The notes under the pieces: model-generated | What the model was told of the DNA's origin: nothing | The model's database searches: none | What the model saw: only the letters and a program-made list of their open reading frames with translations | Program-made: the position numbers and the translations under genes | Shown here: one piece after another, positions 37,901-47,804 of the stretch | Numbering within the stretch: the stretch's first letter is position 1 | Layout: each line of letters opens with the position of its first letter | DNA from: Halocaridina rubra | Taxonomy: Eukaryota; Arthropoda; Malacostraca; Decapoda; Atyidae | Length of the DNA stretch: 64,000 bases | Assembly: GCA_037179515.1 (NCBI GenBank) | Contig: JAXCGZ010016995.1 | Coordinates: 94,501 to 158,500 of the forward strand | Reading direction: 5' to 3'

Positions 37901-40900
37901 GCAACCACTTTTCCCAAAACCTTTATTTTAAAATCATCATAAGCCTGTAAGGGTTTCTTACATTGTTCAATCTTTGTCCATTCAAACTTGGCACCTTTTT
38001 TCAGTAAATCATACAATGGAGCTGATTTAGTTGAAAAATTCTTAATAAATCTACAGTAAAATGTAATCATCCCTAAAAATGAGTGGACCTCTGCTACTGA
38101 GGTAGGACAAGGAGCATCCAAAATTGCTTTAACCTTCTTTGGGGATGGTTTTATTCCTTCACTTGATATACAGTAACCTAAATATTCAATACATTCCATA
38201 TTTAAAACTGTTTTACTCTTATTTATCTGTACATTATGAGATTGCAACACATTTAAAACTTTCTTGAGTCTCTCATCATGCTCATCTTTAGTTTCACCAC
38301 TGACAACTATATCATCCATATATGCAGCAACACCATCAATATTACATAAGATCTGTGAAATAAATCTTTGAAAAATACCAGGAGAAGAGGACAAGCCAAA
38401 GGGCAACCTCTTGTATTTATACATTCCTTTGTGTGTATTAATAACTAAAAACTCTTGACTTTGTTCTTCAACAGGTATTTGCAAATATGCATTCTTCAAA
38501 TCAATCTTAGAAAAAATTTTGCCTTTGCCAACACTGCACAAAAGTTCATCAATCTTAGGCAAGGGGTATTTATCACATTGTATTTGCTTATTCAAATGCT
38601 TAAAATCTGCACATATGCGAATTTCTTTCTTATTCTCTTTTAACACAGGTACAATAGGCGCAGCCCATTCACTATGAGATACAGATTCTATAATATTTTC
38701 ACTTACAAGTTTATCAATGGCCTCTTCAACCATCTCTTTATGGTAAAATGGAACAGTACGTGCTTTTACAAACTTTGGAATAGCATCACTCTTTATATGA
38801 ATTTTAGCTACAATGCTAGAAATAGGTTTGCTTACATTAACATTATAATCTTCAAACACTTGTTCAACACTTACATTATGAACATTGTTAACCTTGGTAC
38901 TTCCATCTAATCCTGCTAAATAAATACCAACTTGTTTCATTAGATTTTTACCACATAAATTTGTATTCTTTGAACCAACAACATAAAAGACTTGTGATAC
39001 ATTATATCCATTATACACAACAGGAGCAACCACTTTTCCCAAAACCTTTATTTTAAAATCATCATAAGCCTGTAAGGGTTTCTTACATTGTTCAATCTTT
39101 GTCCATTCAAACTTGGCACCTTTTTTCAGTAAATCATACAATGGAGCTGATTTAGTTGAAAAATTCTTAATAAATCTACAGTAAAATGTAATCATCCCTA
39201 AAAATGAGTGGACCTCTGCTACTGAGGTAGGACAAGGAGCATCCAAAATTGCTTTAACCTTCTTTGGGGATGGTTTTATTCCTTCACTTGATATACAGTA
39301 ACCTAAATATTCAATACATTCCATATTTAAAACTGTTTTACTCTTATTTATCTGTACATTATGAGATTGCAACACATTTAAAACTTTCTTGAGTCTCTCA
39401 TCATGCTCATCTTTAGTTTCACCACTGACAACTATATCATCCATATATGCAGCAACACCATCAATATTACATAAGATCTGTGAAATAAATCTTTGAAAAA
39501 TACCAGGAGAAGAGGACAAGCCAAAGGGCAACCTCTTGTATTTATACATTCCTTTGTGTGTATTAATAACTAAAAACTCTTGACTTTGTTCTTCAACAGG
39601 TATTTGCAAATATGCATTCTTCAAATCAATCTTAGAAAAAATTTTGCCTTTGCCAACACTGCACAAAAGTTCATCAATCTTAGGCAAGGGGTATTTATCA
39701 CATTGTATTTGCTTATTCAAATGCTTAAAATCTGCACATATGCGAATTTCTTTCTTATTCTCTTTTAACACAGGTACAATAGGCGCAGCCCATTCACTAT
39801 GAGATACAGATTCTATAATATTTTCACTTACAAGTTTATCAATGGCCTCTTCAACCATCTCTTTATGGTAAAATGGAACAGTACGTGCTTTTACAAACTT
39901 TGGAATAGCATCACTCTTTATATGAATTTTAGCTACAATGCTAGAAATAGGTTTGCTTACATTAACATTATAATCTTCAAACACTTGTTCAACACTTACA
40001 TTATGAACATTGTTAACCTTGGTACTTCCATCTAATCCTGCTAAATAAATACCAACTTGTTTCATTAGATTTTTACCACATAAATTTGTATTCTTTGAAC
40101 CAACAACATAAAAGACTTGTGATACATTATATCCATTATACACAACAGGAGCAACCACTTTTCCCAAAACCTTTATTTTAAAATCATCATAAGCCTGTAA
40201 GGGTTTCTTACATTGTTCAACTTTCAAATTCAACTTCTCAACCCAATCTTTATTCAAAGTTGAAACAGTAGCACCACTATCAACCTCAAAAGGAACTTGG
40301 ATCTTATTAACAGAAAAATAAAATTGTTCAGCATGAACAGCATAGATTTTATCTCTGACAGTTAACACTTTATCATCCTCATCATCATTATCACTTAATG
40401 ATACATCTTGATCATTCACAATCTTTACAGTTTTCCTACTATTAAACTTAGGTTTACTCCTAAAATCTTTCTTGCTTGGTCTATTTGAACCTTTAGCTGT
40501 ACTATAACCACTCTCTCTTTTGGCTTCTTTACAAACCTTCTGTAAATGACCCTTTTTATGACAATTATAACATGATAAATGCTTAAATCTACAATAAAAG
40601 CTGTCATGAGAGGAACCACAATGTTGACAAGATAAACCTACATATTTTCTTCTTACAACCTGAACCTGTGACTGAACCTCATCTTTCTCACTTACAAATG
40701 CTTTTTCCATGTTCAAAATTCTCTCCAAAATAGCCTGAGAGGTCATTGCTTGGAGATCTATGTTGAGAGCCACTATATTTGAAAAATAAACTTCAGCATC
40801 TACAGCCATAAATAACTGATCTCTTACTCTACCATCAAATTGGTTGCCAAAATTACAATGCTTTGCTAGAGCCTTTAAATCAGCATACAATTCTTTTACA

Positions 40901-41217
40901 CTCTCATCCTTCCTTTTTTTTCTTTGCTGGAAGGCTAGCAAACTTCTGTGATAAGAAGGCGTAACAATAAAATGACCTTTCAATAACTGAACCAAGTCTG
41001 CATAAGACTTTGTGTGGGGCAAATCAGGAGCACAAAGATTGCCTAAAACACTAAAAACATCAGTACCCAATGACACAAGCAGGAGATTTTTTTTCTCGTC
41101 AGCCTCAGTGACATTTAAATGACTAAAATGTGCCTCTAATAGGCTTAGCCATAATTCCAAGGAAATTTTCGATGGATTAAAACAATCAATTCTAATCTGA
41201 TTCAACGACGACGACAT
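34969..41217 (-). CDS. Gypsy-B Gag-Pol polyprotein with three reverse-transcriptase copies
   Basis: 2082 codons from the ATG at 41217 (MSSSLNQIRIDCFNPSKISL). The frame also extends 12 codons upstream to a TTG. In order: capsid; two zinc knuckles at about 192-227 (CQHCGSSHDSFYC, CYNCHKKGHLQKVC); aspartic protease VDSGATVSTLN at about 314; then a 375-residue block repeated three times from about residue 334, each holding the protease tail, linker and whole reverse transcriptase with AAYMDDIVVSG (near 590, 965 and 1340); RNase H (VEVDASPVGVGCVLLQ near 1486, RTDHKPL); integrase with an HHCC finger (HNGHNGINAMK, CNICF), catalytic Asp in HMDYAGP, SDNAPNF and Glu in NGLAERAV. There is no env. A single-block version would be about 1332 residues. 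All catalytic residues look intact. Confidence 0.95.
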   Translation of the reverse strand: MSSSLNQIRIDCFNPSKISLELWLSLLEAHFSHLNVTEADEKKNLLLVSLGTDVFSVLGNLCAPDLPHTKSYADLVQLLKGHFIVTPSYHRSLLAFQQRKKRKDESVKELYADLKALAKHCNFGNQFDGRVRDQLFMAVDAEVYFSNIVALNIDLQAMTSQAILERILNMEKAFVSEKDEVQSQVQVVRRKYVGLSCQHCGSSHDSFYCRFKHLSCYNCHKKGHLQKVCKEAKRESGYSTAKGSNRPSKKDFRSKPKFNSRKTVKIVNDQDVSLSDNDDEDDKVLTVRDKIYAVHAEQFYFSVNKIQVPFEVDSGATVSTLNKDWVEKLNLKVEQCKKPLQAYDDFKIKVLGKVVAPVVYNGYNVSQVFYVVGSKNTNLCGKNLMKQVGIYLAGLDGSTKVNNVHNVSVEQVFEDYNVNVSKPISSIVAKIHIKSDAIPKFVKARTVPFYHKEMVEEAIDKLVSENIIESVSHSEWAAPIVPVLKENKKEIRICADFKHLNKQIQCDKYPLPKIDELLCSVGKGKIFSKIDLKNAYLQIPVEEQSQEFLVINTHKGMYKYKRLPFGLSSSPGIFQRFISQILCNIDGVAAYMDDIVVSGETKDEHDERLKKVLNVLQSHNVQINKSKTVLNMECIEYLGYCISSEGIKPSPKKVKAILDAPCPTSVAEVHSFLGMITFYCRFIKNFSTKSAPLYDLLKKGAKFEWTKIEQCKKPLQAYDDFKIKVLGKVVAPVVYNGYNVSQVFYVVGSKNTNLCGKNLMKQVGIYLAGLDGSTKVNNVHNVSVEQVFEDYNVNVSKPISSIVAKIHIKSDAIPKFVKARTVPFYHKEMVEEAIDKLVSENIIESVSHSEWAAPIVPVLKENKKEIRICADFKHLNKQIQCDKYPLPKIDELLCSVGKGKIFSKIDLKNAYLQIPVEEQSQEFLVINTHKGMYKYKRLPFGLSSSPGIFQRFISQILCNIDGVAAYMDDIVVSGETKDEHDERLKKVLNVLQSHNVQINKSKTVLNMECIEYLGYCISSEGIKPSPKKVKAILDAPCPTSVAEVHSFLGMITFYCRFIKNFSTKSAPLYDLLKKGAKFEWTKIEQCKKPLQAYDDFKIKVLGKVVAPVVYNGYNVSQVFYVVGSKNTNLCGKNLMKQVGIYLAGLDGSTKVNNVHNVSVEQVFEDYNVNVSKPISSIVAKIHIKSDAIPKFVKARTVPFYHKEMVEEAIDKLVSENIIESVSHSEWAAPIVPVLKENKKEIRICADFKHLNKQIQCDKFPLPKIDELLCSVGKGKIFSKIDLKNAYLQIPVEEQSQEFLVINTHKGMYKYKRLPFGLSSSPGIFQRFISQILCNIDGVAAYMDDIVVSGETKDEHDERLKKVLNVLQSHNVQINKSKTVLNMECIEYLGYCISSEGIKPSPKKVKAILDAPCPTSVAEVHSFLGMITFYCRFIKNFSTKSAPLYDLLKKGAKFEWTKIEQNAFKCLKQDFVDSKVLVNFDGSYPLIVEVDASPVGVGCVLLQKVNGVERPIYFASKKLSSAEMKYSQLDKEGLSLIFAVKRFRYFLLGRKFMARTDHKPLLGLFGKDKPIPQNANSRIQRWALLLSQYDFDLVHKPGKENVIADALSRLPVEDEIQSGIPAEYVRLVELLDFDEISYKVIRQYNKKDKVMSQLINCLRFGWSKENNLLLMEYGNVKDELSLHNDVVLYRNRIVIPVELRCKILTHLHNGHNGINAMKAEARKWVWWPKIDQDLAEMTKNCNICFKNYKQPPANTLSWPNTGKPWSRVHMDYAGPIDGKYFLIVIDSYSKFLDIQFSSSATSGVTINHLRKVFSNFGLPDMIVSDNAPNFVSQEMKVFLQKNGIKHVCPAPYHPASNGLAERAVRTFKEGLRKFKEGDYTTRVCRFLYNYRRTVHSATGKAPAEIMFNRNFRGTVDVKLKESKECNDSLSNEENMYKVDDAVFARNYGKGPLWVEGRIVEVLGLRNYKVQVHCSGNMIWKRHSDQLMHRYFGDFNQSNNEMLNNDYDNPVVSEIEADNPVVTSVPSELTTNSNIIETNGVLSKDVINVPSRDVSNSACDELPIQTPVVRRSQRNIKPPDRLNL
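36841..40215 (-). repeat. In-frame triplication, 3 x 1125 bp, in Gypsy-B pol
   Basis: Copies at 36841-37965, 37966-39090 and 39091-40215. The period is exactly 1125 bp (375 codons), so the frame is kept. The only difference I can see is one base: gaatttatcac at 37441 versus gtatttatcac in the other two (Phe versus Tyr). Both original edges carry TGTTCAA (36839-36845 and 40214-40220), a 7-bp microhomology at the junctions. Confidence 0.95.
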
Positions 41218-41585
41218 TGCGGACCTATTCTGTAATATTACCAGTATCCACAAACACTTAGGCTAATGTAGCACCCAAACAACCGACAATTCGATATGCT
41301 AGGGTAGCAAAAACGTATGCTAGGCTTGAAGAAACATGCGCCCAAAACTGCAGCAACATCATACAGGGCACCTAGGCTTAAATCCAACACTAGCCTAGTC
41401 GAGGTGAATCACGCAGCATCAATCCAGGATCCAATTAGGCATAACCATGGTAGCCTAATCCTGGCGTCGGCAAACAAAACATTTGGCACCTACCAGAAAT
41501 CTTGCAAGGCGAATCTATTTAAGCCAGTAATATAACCAAACTCGAGAGGTTTCCCATATCCATGAAGGGTTTACTCGTCGCCAAA
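41218..41585 (-). promoter_or_regulatory. Gypsy-B leader and primer-binding site
   Basis: Untranslated region between the 5' LTR and the Gag-Pol start. Directly after the LTR, in element orientation, comes TTTGGCGACGAGTAAACCC, the expected place for tRNA priming. The core TGGCGACGA is shared with Gypsy-A (33878). I did not assign the tRNA. Confidence 0.8.
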
Positions 41586-41775
41586 TGTAAAGGTTTGTAT
41601 TAATAATGAGCGTATATCATGGCTTCCAGTTTATTGTTGCAAGATGTGTGCCGGTCGGCTCAATCAATATAAACATTAGAAACCAAATAGGTAGAAGTAC
41701 AATGAAAACAAAAGAGGTGCGATAAAGGGAATAACCTTATTATCAATAAAGGATTAGATCACTTATATCATAACA
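41586..41775 (-). repeat. Gypsy-B 5' LTR
   Basis: 190 bp, identical by eye to the 3' LTR at 34673-34862. It is followed outward by the AAAGA target duplication. Confidence 0.95.
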
Positions 41776-42497
41776 AAAGAGATATGTTTGTTATGGGTCT
41801 TTGGGAAGAAAGTACTCAGCATGTTCTTTTGACAGAGACAGAGAAGAATCTCAATTTTGCCTGAGCAGTAGAGATTGCTATTACTAGGGAAGCTGCAGAG
41901 AAGGATGTAAGGGAGTTTAGTCAGAAACCTCACACTAATGATAAAGAAGTAAATGCTGTGAATGTTAAGGCTAAGAGTTCTTTTTATAAAAAGAATTGGA
42001 ACCCTAATATCAGGAAGGAGAAAGGTACAAAACCTGTCAAACCGTGTAGTGGATGTGGTAAAAATCATTGGAAAAATGATTGTTCCTATAAAAGCATTGA
42101 ATGTTTTCTTTGTAAGCATACTGGGCACATTTCTAAGGGTAAGAAAAATTCTACTAAATCTGCTGTGGAGCCAAAGGCTGTAATTTCCACTGAATCTAGA
42201 TCTAATAGTGATCCTACTACAGAGGGATGTAGTGACTATACTTTTACTGTGAGCTCGTCTAATTTGCGAGATCCCAACTATGTGACAATCACCTTGGATG
42301 ATTATGCTGATGTCTGGTTCCAGGTGGACACAGGTGCTGCTCGTGCTCTTATCAGTGAACAAGAATTTTTGAAGTGTTTTCCTGAGGCTAAGCCTAAAAT
42401 AATGCCTTCTATGACTAAGTTGAAGAAATTTGGAGGTTCAAAATTCCTATGTGTGGGGAGATTTGGAGAAAAATCAAGTTTCAAGGTTATGTTTTAG
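41776..42497 (+). pseudogene. Gypsy-A copy 1 gag 3' part and protease
   Basis: Continuation of gag after the Gypsy-B insertion: DMFVMGLWEESTQHVL, an in-frame stop near 41861, then an intact stretch from 41958 with nucleocapsid knuckles (CSGCGKNHWKNDC, and CFLCKHTGHISKG lacking its last Cys). It continues to an aspartic protease with WFQVDTGAARALIS (DTG active site near 42326) and ends by frameshift near 42495. The minus-strand copy is at 59470-60204. Confidence 0.85.
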
Positions 42498-43401
42498 AGA
42501 ATCAAGTTATCGTAATAGTGAAGGATTCTGGTCCTAACCTATTATGTTGTGATTTATTGCCTGCTGTAATTATTAGCTTAAGTCTAGTGGACAGTGTTGT
42601 GCATGCTATTGCTGAGAAGTCTTTCATGGAGAAATTTCCTGATATGTTCTGAGAAGAATTGGGAAGTTATAAGTGAATGGTAGTTTCTTTTGAAGTGGAT
42701 GAGGCTGTATTACCTAAGTATCACAAAGCTCGAAATATACCATATGCTATGTGTGCTAAAGTAGATGCAGTGTTGGATGAATTGTTGAAGTAAATATCAT
42801 TGTGCCGGTCGCTAACTCTAATTGGGCTGCTCCTATTGTACCTGTGCTGAAAGGTGACGGAACTGTACGTATTTGCAGAAACTATCATTTGACCGTCAAC
42901 CAAGGGCATAAAGTTACTAAATATCCAGTACCTAGAATTGATGACTTATTTGCTACTTTGGGGAGTGGGAAGATTTTTTCCAAATTGGACATGAAGAGTA
43001 CCTACAATCAGATTTTTCTTAGCCCTGAGTCACGTTCACTCACTACTATTAACACTCACCAAGGACTGTTTCAGCATAACCGTTTGTGTTTTGGTGTAGT
43101 TAGTGCTCCGGGAATTTTCCTACAAGCTATGGAGAATTTATTGTGAGGTGTTCCTGGCATTCCTATTTTGCTTTATGACATACTAGTATCGGAAGCTAAT
43201 TCTCGTGAACATGATGAGCGTTTATCCAATGTTTTAGAAAGAGTAGAGGAAGTTGGACTGAAACTGCATCCTACTAAGTGTTTTTTTGGTGTTGATCAAA
43301 TACAGTATTTGGGTTATACAATTGATTCTATTGGTTCAAAGCCTACCAATGAGAAGTTAGAAGCTATATGTAATGCCCTTGAGCCCAAGGATTTAACATA
43401 G
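42498..43401 (+). pseudogene. Gypsy-A copy 1 reverse transcriptase
   Basis: Broken reverse transcriptase. After stops near 42650-42795, the 42802 frame gives NSNWAAPIVPVLKGDGTVRI, YPVPRIDDLFATLGSGK and SKLDMKSTYNQIFLSPESRS, then a TGA at 43144. The frame resuming at 43168 reads LLYDILVSEANSREHDERL, where the catalytic YMDD has become LYD, so one catalytic Asp is lost. It ends with QIQYLGYTIDSIGSKP. Confidence 0.88.
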
Positions 43402-43403
43402 TT

Positions 43404-44131
43404 ATGCTGCTATTTAGGAATGTAAATTTCTATAGGAAGTTCTTGGTAAATGCTGCTGCTATTTTTGAGCCTTTGAATAGTCTTTTGAGAAAGGATGTTA
43501 GATGGAAGCGCAACGAGGAACATAGTGTAGCTTTCCAAGAATCTAAAATGCTATTTTTAGATGCCTGTCTAATTCATTTTGACCCTAATTTACATATCGT
43601 AGTGTCTGTTGACAGTTCCAAGTATTGTTTGGGTGCTGTTATTTTTGTCAGAAGAAGGAAGGTGCTGAATTGCCAGTCGTTTTTGCATCCCGAACTCTAA
43701 ATAAAGCCAAGACCAATTATTCTCAGACAAAGAAGGAGGATCTTGCATTTGATTTTGCTCTCAAGAAATTTCATCACTCTTTGTGGGGTCATGCAATTTC
43801 TCTAATTAAGAATCACAATCTAATTTTAGGTTTGTTTAAGCCTAATAAGACTATTCCTGAAACAGCCTCTAGTTGGACCCAGCGATGGCCATTGATGCTA
43901 CAAGCCTATTCATTTGAGTTGTATCACCGTTCAGGTAAATCTGTAGGTAAGCCTGATGCTTTGAGCCGATTACCACTAGCAAATACACCTGATAGCATTC
44001 CTGTTTGTGCAGAATGGATCCAAGTAGTTAACACATCGGATGCCACCCCTGTAACTGCTAATGATATTAGTAAGTGGACTGCTAAGAATGCATTACTTAC
44101 TAAAGTGCTACTTCATCTAGACTGTGGTTAG
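43404..44131 (+). pseudogene. Gypsy-A copy 1 RNase H and linker
   Basis: Two overlapping frames joined by a frameshift near 43640-43690. The first has RNVNFYRKFLVNAAAIFEPL and VVSVDSSKYCLGAVIF (the RNase H first-Asp block). The second has FASRTLNKAKTNYSQTKKED, LIKNHNLILGLF in place of the usual TDHKPL, and a chain ending KPDALSRLPL. It stops at 44131. Confidence 0.85.
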
Positions 44132-45344
44132 CCTGAGAATGTTGAGGTTAAATTGAGACTGTTCTTCCATCAAAAGAATGAATTAAGTGTTCAACAAGGT
44201 TGCATTCTATGTGGACCTAGGGTAATTATTCCTCCTAAAGGGAGAGAAAGTATGTTAAATGAGTTGCATCAAGAGCATTTGGACTCTAAAATGAAGCACT
44301 TGGCCTGAAGTTATGTTTGGTGGCCCAGATTGGTCCATGACCTTGAAGATTTGTCAGCTGGGTGCTCTATTATCTATCTACTAGAACATTGCCTAAGATA
44401 GCACCTTTACACCATGGGGTTTGGCTCGAGAGGCCATGTGTGAGAGTACATGCTGACTACAATGTTCCTATCGTGGGTACCTATTTTCTAGCGCTATCTG
44501 AAGCTCATTCTAAGTGGATTGAAGTGCTACCTACTAAAGACACTAGTTATATTGCTACTATTATTATCATTAGAATTTTTTTCTCACATTTTGGTCTGCC
44601 TCTGAGACTCGTTACTGACAATGGTCCTAATTATACATCTAGGGAATTCAACTTATTTCTTTAGAAGAATGGTGTTCATCATATCACGTCTGCACCCTAC
44701 CAGCCAAGCACGAATAACCAGGCTGAAAATACTGTCAAAGGTCTAAAAAATTTCTTTAAACACAGCTGTAGTGAAGAACTAAGTTAGATATGTATCTTTT
44801 CCAGTACAGAGTAATACCTCAGTCTACTACTGGAATGTCTCCAGCTGAATTGATGTTTGGCCGGAAGCAACGTACTGTGTTGGATCTAGCACACCCTAGT
44901 AAACATGTGTAACAGTCTGTGTTGTCTAAGCAAGACCAGCAAAACTAATTATGACAGTAATATTGCTAGAAATCTATAGTTGACACCTAGGTCTTCTGTC
45001 ATGGTGTGGAGCTATTCAACAGTTTGTAAGGATCGTTGGGTTCCTGCACGAGTGTAGAAACAAATTGGTCCTGTATCTTACAAATGTGAACTTCCAGGAG
45101 GACATGTAGTGAGACGTCATCAAAACCAGATTCTCGATCTGCACCAAATATTCCGTCTACGCCTACTAGAACTTTCTCACCTGTTACAAGGGATGAGTCT
45201 GCTCTTTTGCCTATGGTTCATGAGAGAGTATACATGCCTAATAGGGGAGCTGAAGTTGACATTCTGCCCAAACTGGCTACTCCGGTACACTGCTATGCTA
45301 GAGTTTTCAAGCCTCCTAATTGGCTTGATTTGTAGGGGGAGGAG
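44132..45344 (+). pseudogene. Gypsy-A copy 1 integrase and pol 3' end
   Basis: Degraded integrase. The zinc-binding region near 44170-44350 is broken by stops. The core at 44362-44664 has VRVHADYNVPIVGTYFLAL, SKWIEVLPTKDTSYIA and VTDNGPNYTSREFNLFL followed by TAG. NNQAENTVKGLKNFFKHS with the Glu follows near 44715. The tail (SCMVWSYSTVCKDRWVPAR-like) carries further stops, ending in the polypurine tract gtagggggaggag just before the LTR. Confidence 0.85.
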
Positions 45345-45830
45345 TGTAAGTGAGTGGTAATATTATACATAATGTATACTAATTCTAAGTTAAGTTCTAC
45401 CTTACAAGTTTTGTGAGAATCATTATTCCTATTCTAAAATAATGCTAGTGAGTAGAAGAGTTATCTTCTTTCAAGCCGATCTTTGAGAGATGTCCGATGG
45501 CACTTGCAAATAGCTCCAGGCATTTCCTACATATTTCCTATAATTTTCCGATATCGTACCCTTACTAACATAACTTTAACCCTATTTCTAATGCCACTAA
45601 ATAATATATATCATAGTGATAGTGTGATAATATATACAGTGAGTCAGGTATATAATGACTGGTTAGTTCTAGCTTATTTAGCTGGTTCTAACTAATTACC
45701 GTGCTTATCCTAACCTAATGCCACTGTGTTCATGATCCACTTGTTGCCCATACAGGCAACCTACCTATCCCTTAATGCAGGGGAATCGAAATACTTAACA
45801 TAATTTATTACAATTGGCAACTATATCACG
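45345..45830 (+). repeat. Gypsy-A copy 1, 3' LTR
   Basis: Begins TGTAAGTGAGTGG after the polypurine tract and ends ctatatcac(g). It is colinear with the 5' LTR at 33391-33875 but differs by many substitutions. The phrase attggcaactatatcac lies inside the LTR end and is not a primer-binding site. Confidence 0.87.
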
Positions 45831-45839
45831 TTGGAGAGG

Positions 45840-46215
45840 TTGAGGGGAAAGTTCTCAACCTCTTAAGCTCTTGGCTTAATCATGAGCTGTTGCCTGATTA
45901 TCTAGGAGGTGAATACTGGCTGATAATGTTCAGTAGGCTGCCCATGTAGTCCATTGCTGCTGCTCTGATTATGGTGCTAGCAGCTTGAAGAGCATTTGGG
46001 TTAATGTTAGGTCTTACCAGGGCTCTGGACTTCTGTCGTATTTCTGAGAAGACTTCACATTGAAGGATATAGTGGAGAAGGGGTTGCTGCGTAGCTATCT
46101 GGCAGAAGGTGCACTCCTTGCATGATGCGCTGAAGGTTGGTGGCAATTTTGTACCACAAAGTAGAGGGAGATCCGGTGTCAGTGCATAGATTGTGTCTGG
46201 CTAGGTGTAAGTAAA
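45840..46215 (-). pseudogene. LINE C-terminal fragment with a CCHC-type motif
   Basis: The minus-strand frame 46146-45898 reads ASCKECTFCQIATQQPLLHY, ILQCEVFSEIRQKSRAL and MDYMGSLLNIISQY. The CxxC...H...C arrangement followed by a hydrophobic tail is typical of the very C terminus of Jockey/I-type LINE polymerases. Nothing upstream of it remains. It directly follows the Gypsy-A 3' LTR. Unlike LINE-A, B and R, this is a fourth LINE family. Confidence 0.55.
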
Positions 46216-46291
46216 GGAATGACCTAGAGACTTAGGTCCTACAAAAAGCACAACTACCTCAGAAATAAACAAAATCGAGAATTTGAACTAC

Positions 46292-46595
<304 letters not shown>

Positions 46596-46683
46596 TTTGA
46601 GGATATACATCTCAGATGAATATCGATTTACAGCACTTGACTTGCTATAAAAACTGAACTCATACCTTTACGAATCTAATATT

Positions 46684-47781
46684 GCAGTCCCACACGGGAG
46701 ACTTATTAAATATCTGCAAGTAAGAGCGAGAATGGGTAGAAATGCCTAAGAATGGATTGCAAGTTACTTAGAAGGAAGGAAACAGAGGGTTAGAGTAAGA
46801 CACAGTGTATGAATGGTGATGGGTTAGTAGTGGGGTTTCAGAGGGTTCAGTTTAGGACCATTTTTGTTCCTTGTATATGTAAATGACCTACCAGAGTTTG
46901 TAAATTCATTCATGAATGTGTTTGCAGATAATGCAAAGATTGTGAAGAAAGTAAGATATGAGAACAATGGCAGAGAACTTCAGGAGAACTTAAACAGTCT
47001 GCATGAGTGGTCATAAAAGTGGCCAATAAAATTCAATGCTTCAAAATGTAAGGTAACATGAATGGGTGCAAGTGCGAGATTGCCCAAGCTTGGATGCACA
47101 AAAGCAGGAGCAGAACTTCAAGAGACAGAGAATGAGAGAGATCTAGGAGTAAACATACTGGCAGATTTGTTTCCAGAAATGCATATAAATGGTATAGTAA
47201 GGGCAGCATATGCTTTCTTAGCATATGTAAGGGTAGCCTTCAGGCACATGGACAAGGATATATTCAGAAATATTTATGTAACCTATGTAAGGCCAAAACT
47301 TGAATATGCAGCCACCTTTTGGAATCCACACTGAAAAAGCATGCAGTTAAGCTTGAAGAAGTTCAAAGACATGCCACAAAACTGGTGCCAGAAATGCGCA
47401 ATCTCAGTTATGAGGAGAGGCTGGGGGAATTAGACTTACCATCACTCGAAGCTAGAAGATTGAGGAGGGATACTGTGACAGTCTTTAAATTCCTTCATGG
47501 TTATGATAGAGTGAATAGGGATCGATATTTTGATATGGCTGGCACTAGAAATAGAGATCATAGTTTGAAGCTTTGTAAGAAAACTTTGCAGGATGTAAAG
47601 GAGTACTTTTTTAGTGTAAGAGTAGTTGATAATTAAAATTCGCTAAGCGAGGAGGTACTTAATGCTAACTCAATCCATAGTTTTAAGGACAGGTATGATA
47701 AGTATCAGTAAGTACAAAATGGTACCGACAAGGACAAGGGCGAGCGTTGGGCTCTTTTCTGTAAGCACAATTAGGTAATGA
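46684..47781 (+). pseudogene. LINE-A copy, 5' truncated and decayed
   Basis: About 1.1 kb of LINE-A from the PHGRL block to the 3' tail (gcacaattaggtaat). The frames 47062-47334 and 47319-47636 read [39 protein letters not shown] and KLVPEMRNLSYEERLGEL. Stops and frameshifts occur, and the FADD motif is altered to FADN (ttgcagataatgca near 46924). It is older than the copies at 18.2 and 31.0 kb. Confidence 0.88.
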
Positions 47782-47804
47782 CAGTTAAGAAATTACACAC
47801 ACAC

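Larger units (their letters stand above)
34673..41775 (-). mobile_element. Gypsy-B: complete young Ty3/Gypsy (Mag-like) retrotransposon
   Basis: A 7.1-kb minus-strand element. The two 190-bp LTRs (34673-34862 and 41586-41775) appear identical on reading and are bounded by TG...CA and a perfect 5-bp target duplication AAAGA (34668-34672 and 41776-41780). It has a primer-binding-site candidate, a 350-bp leader, one continuous gag-pol frame and a polypurine tract. It sits inside Gypsy-A gag. The domain order PR-RT-RNase H-IN and phrases such as YHPASNGLAERAV and RIQRWALLLSQYDF point to the Mag lineage. The internal region contains an exact threefold tandem block. Confidence 0.95.
33391..45830 (+). 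mobile_element. Gypsy-A copy 1: old Ty3/Gypsy retrotransposon with nested insertions
   Basis: A plus-strand LTR element with two roughly 485-bp LTRs (33391-33875 and 45345-45830). Its internal region is interrupted by a SINE (34216-34402) and by the complete Gypsy-B element (34673-41775). Gag, protease, reverse transcriptase, RNase H and integrase are all recognisable in order, but stops and frameshifts break every gene. The LTRs differ at many positions, so the insertion is old. No clear target duplication was found. Confidence 0.9.

Noticed and set aside
36704..40035. Plus-strand frames repeated with 1125-bp spacing
   Set aside because: They are antisense shadows of the triplicated reverse-transcriptase block, not genes.
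45813..45829. Primer-binding site after the 3' LTR of Gypsy-A, implying a tandem LTR element
   Set aside because: The phrase attggc(g/a)actatatcac occurs after or within every Gypsy-A LTR copy, including both 3' LTRs, so it is the LTR end itself. The real primer site (ctggcgacgaag) follows only the 5' LTRs.
33391..45830. An endogenous virus with an envelope gene
   Set aside because: Neither Gypsy-A nor Gypsy-B shows an ORF after integrase. They are plain LTR retrotransposons.
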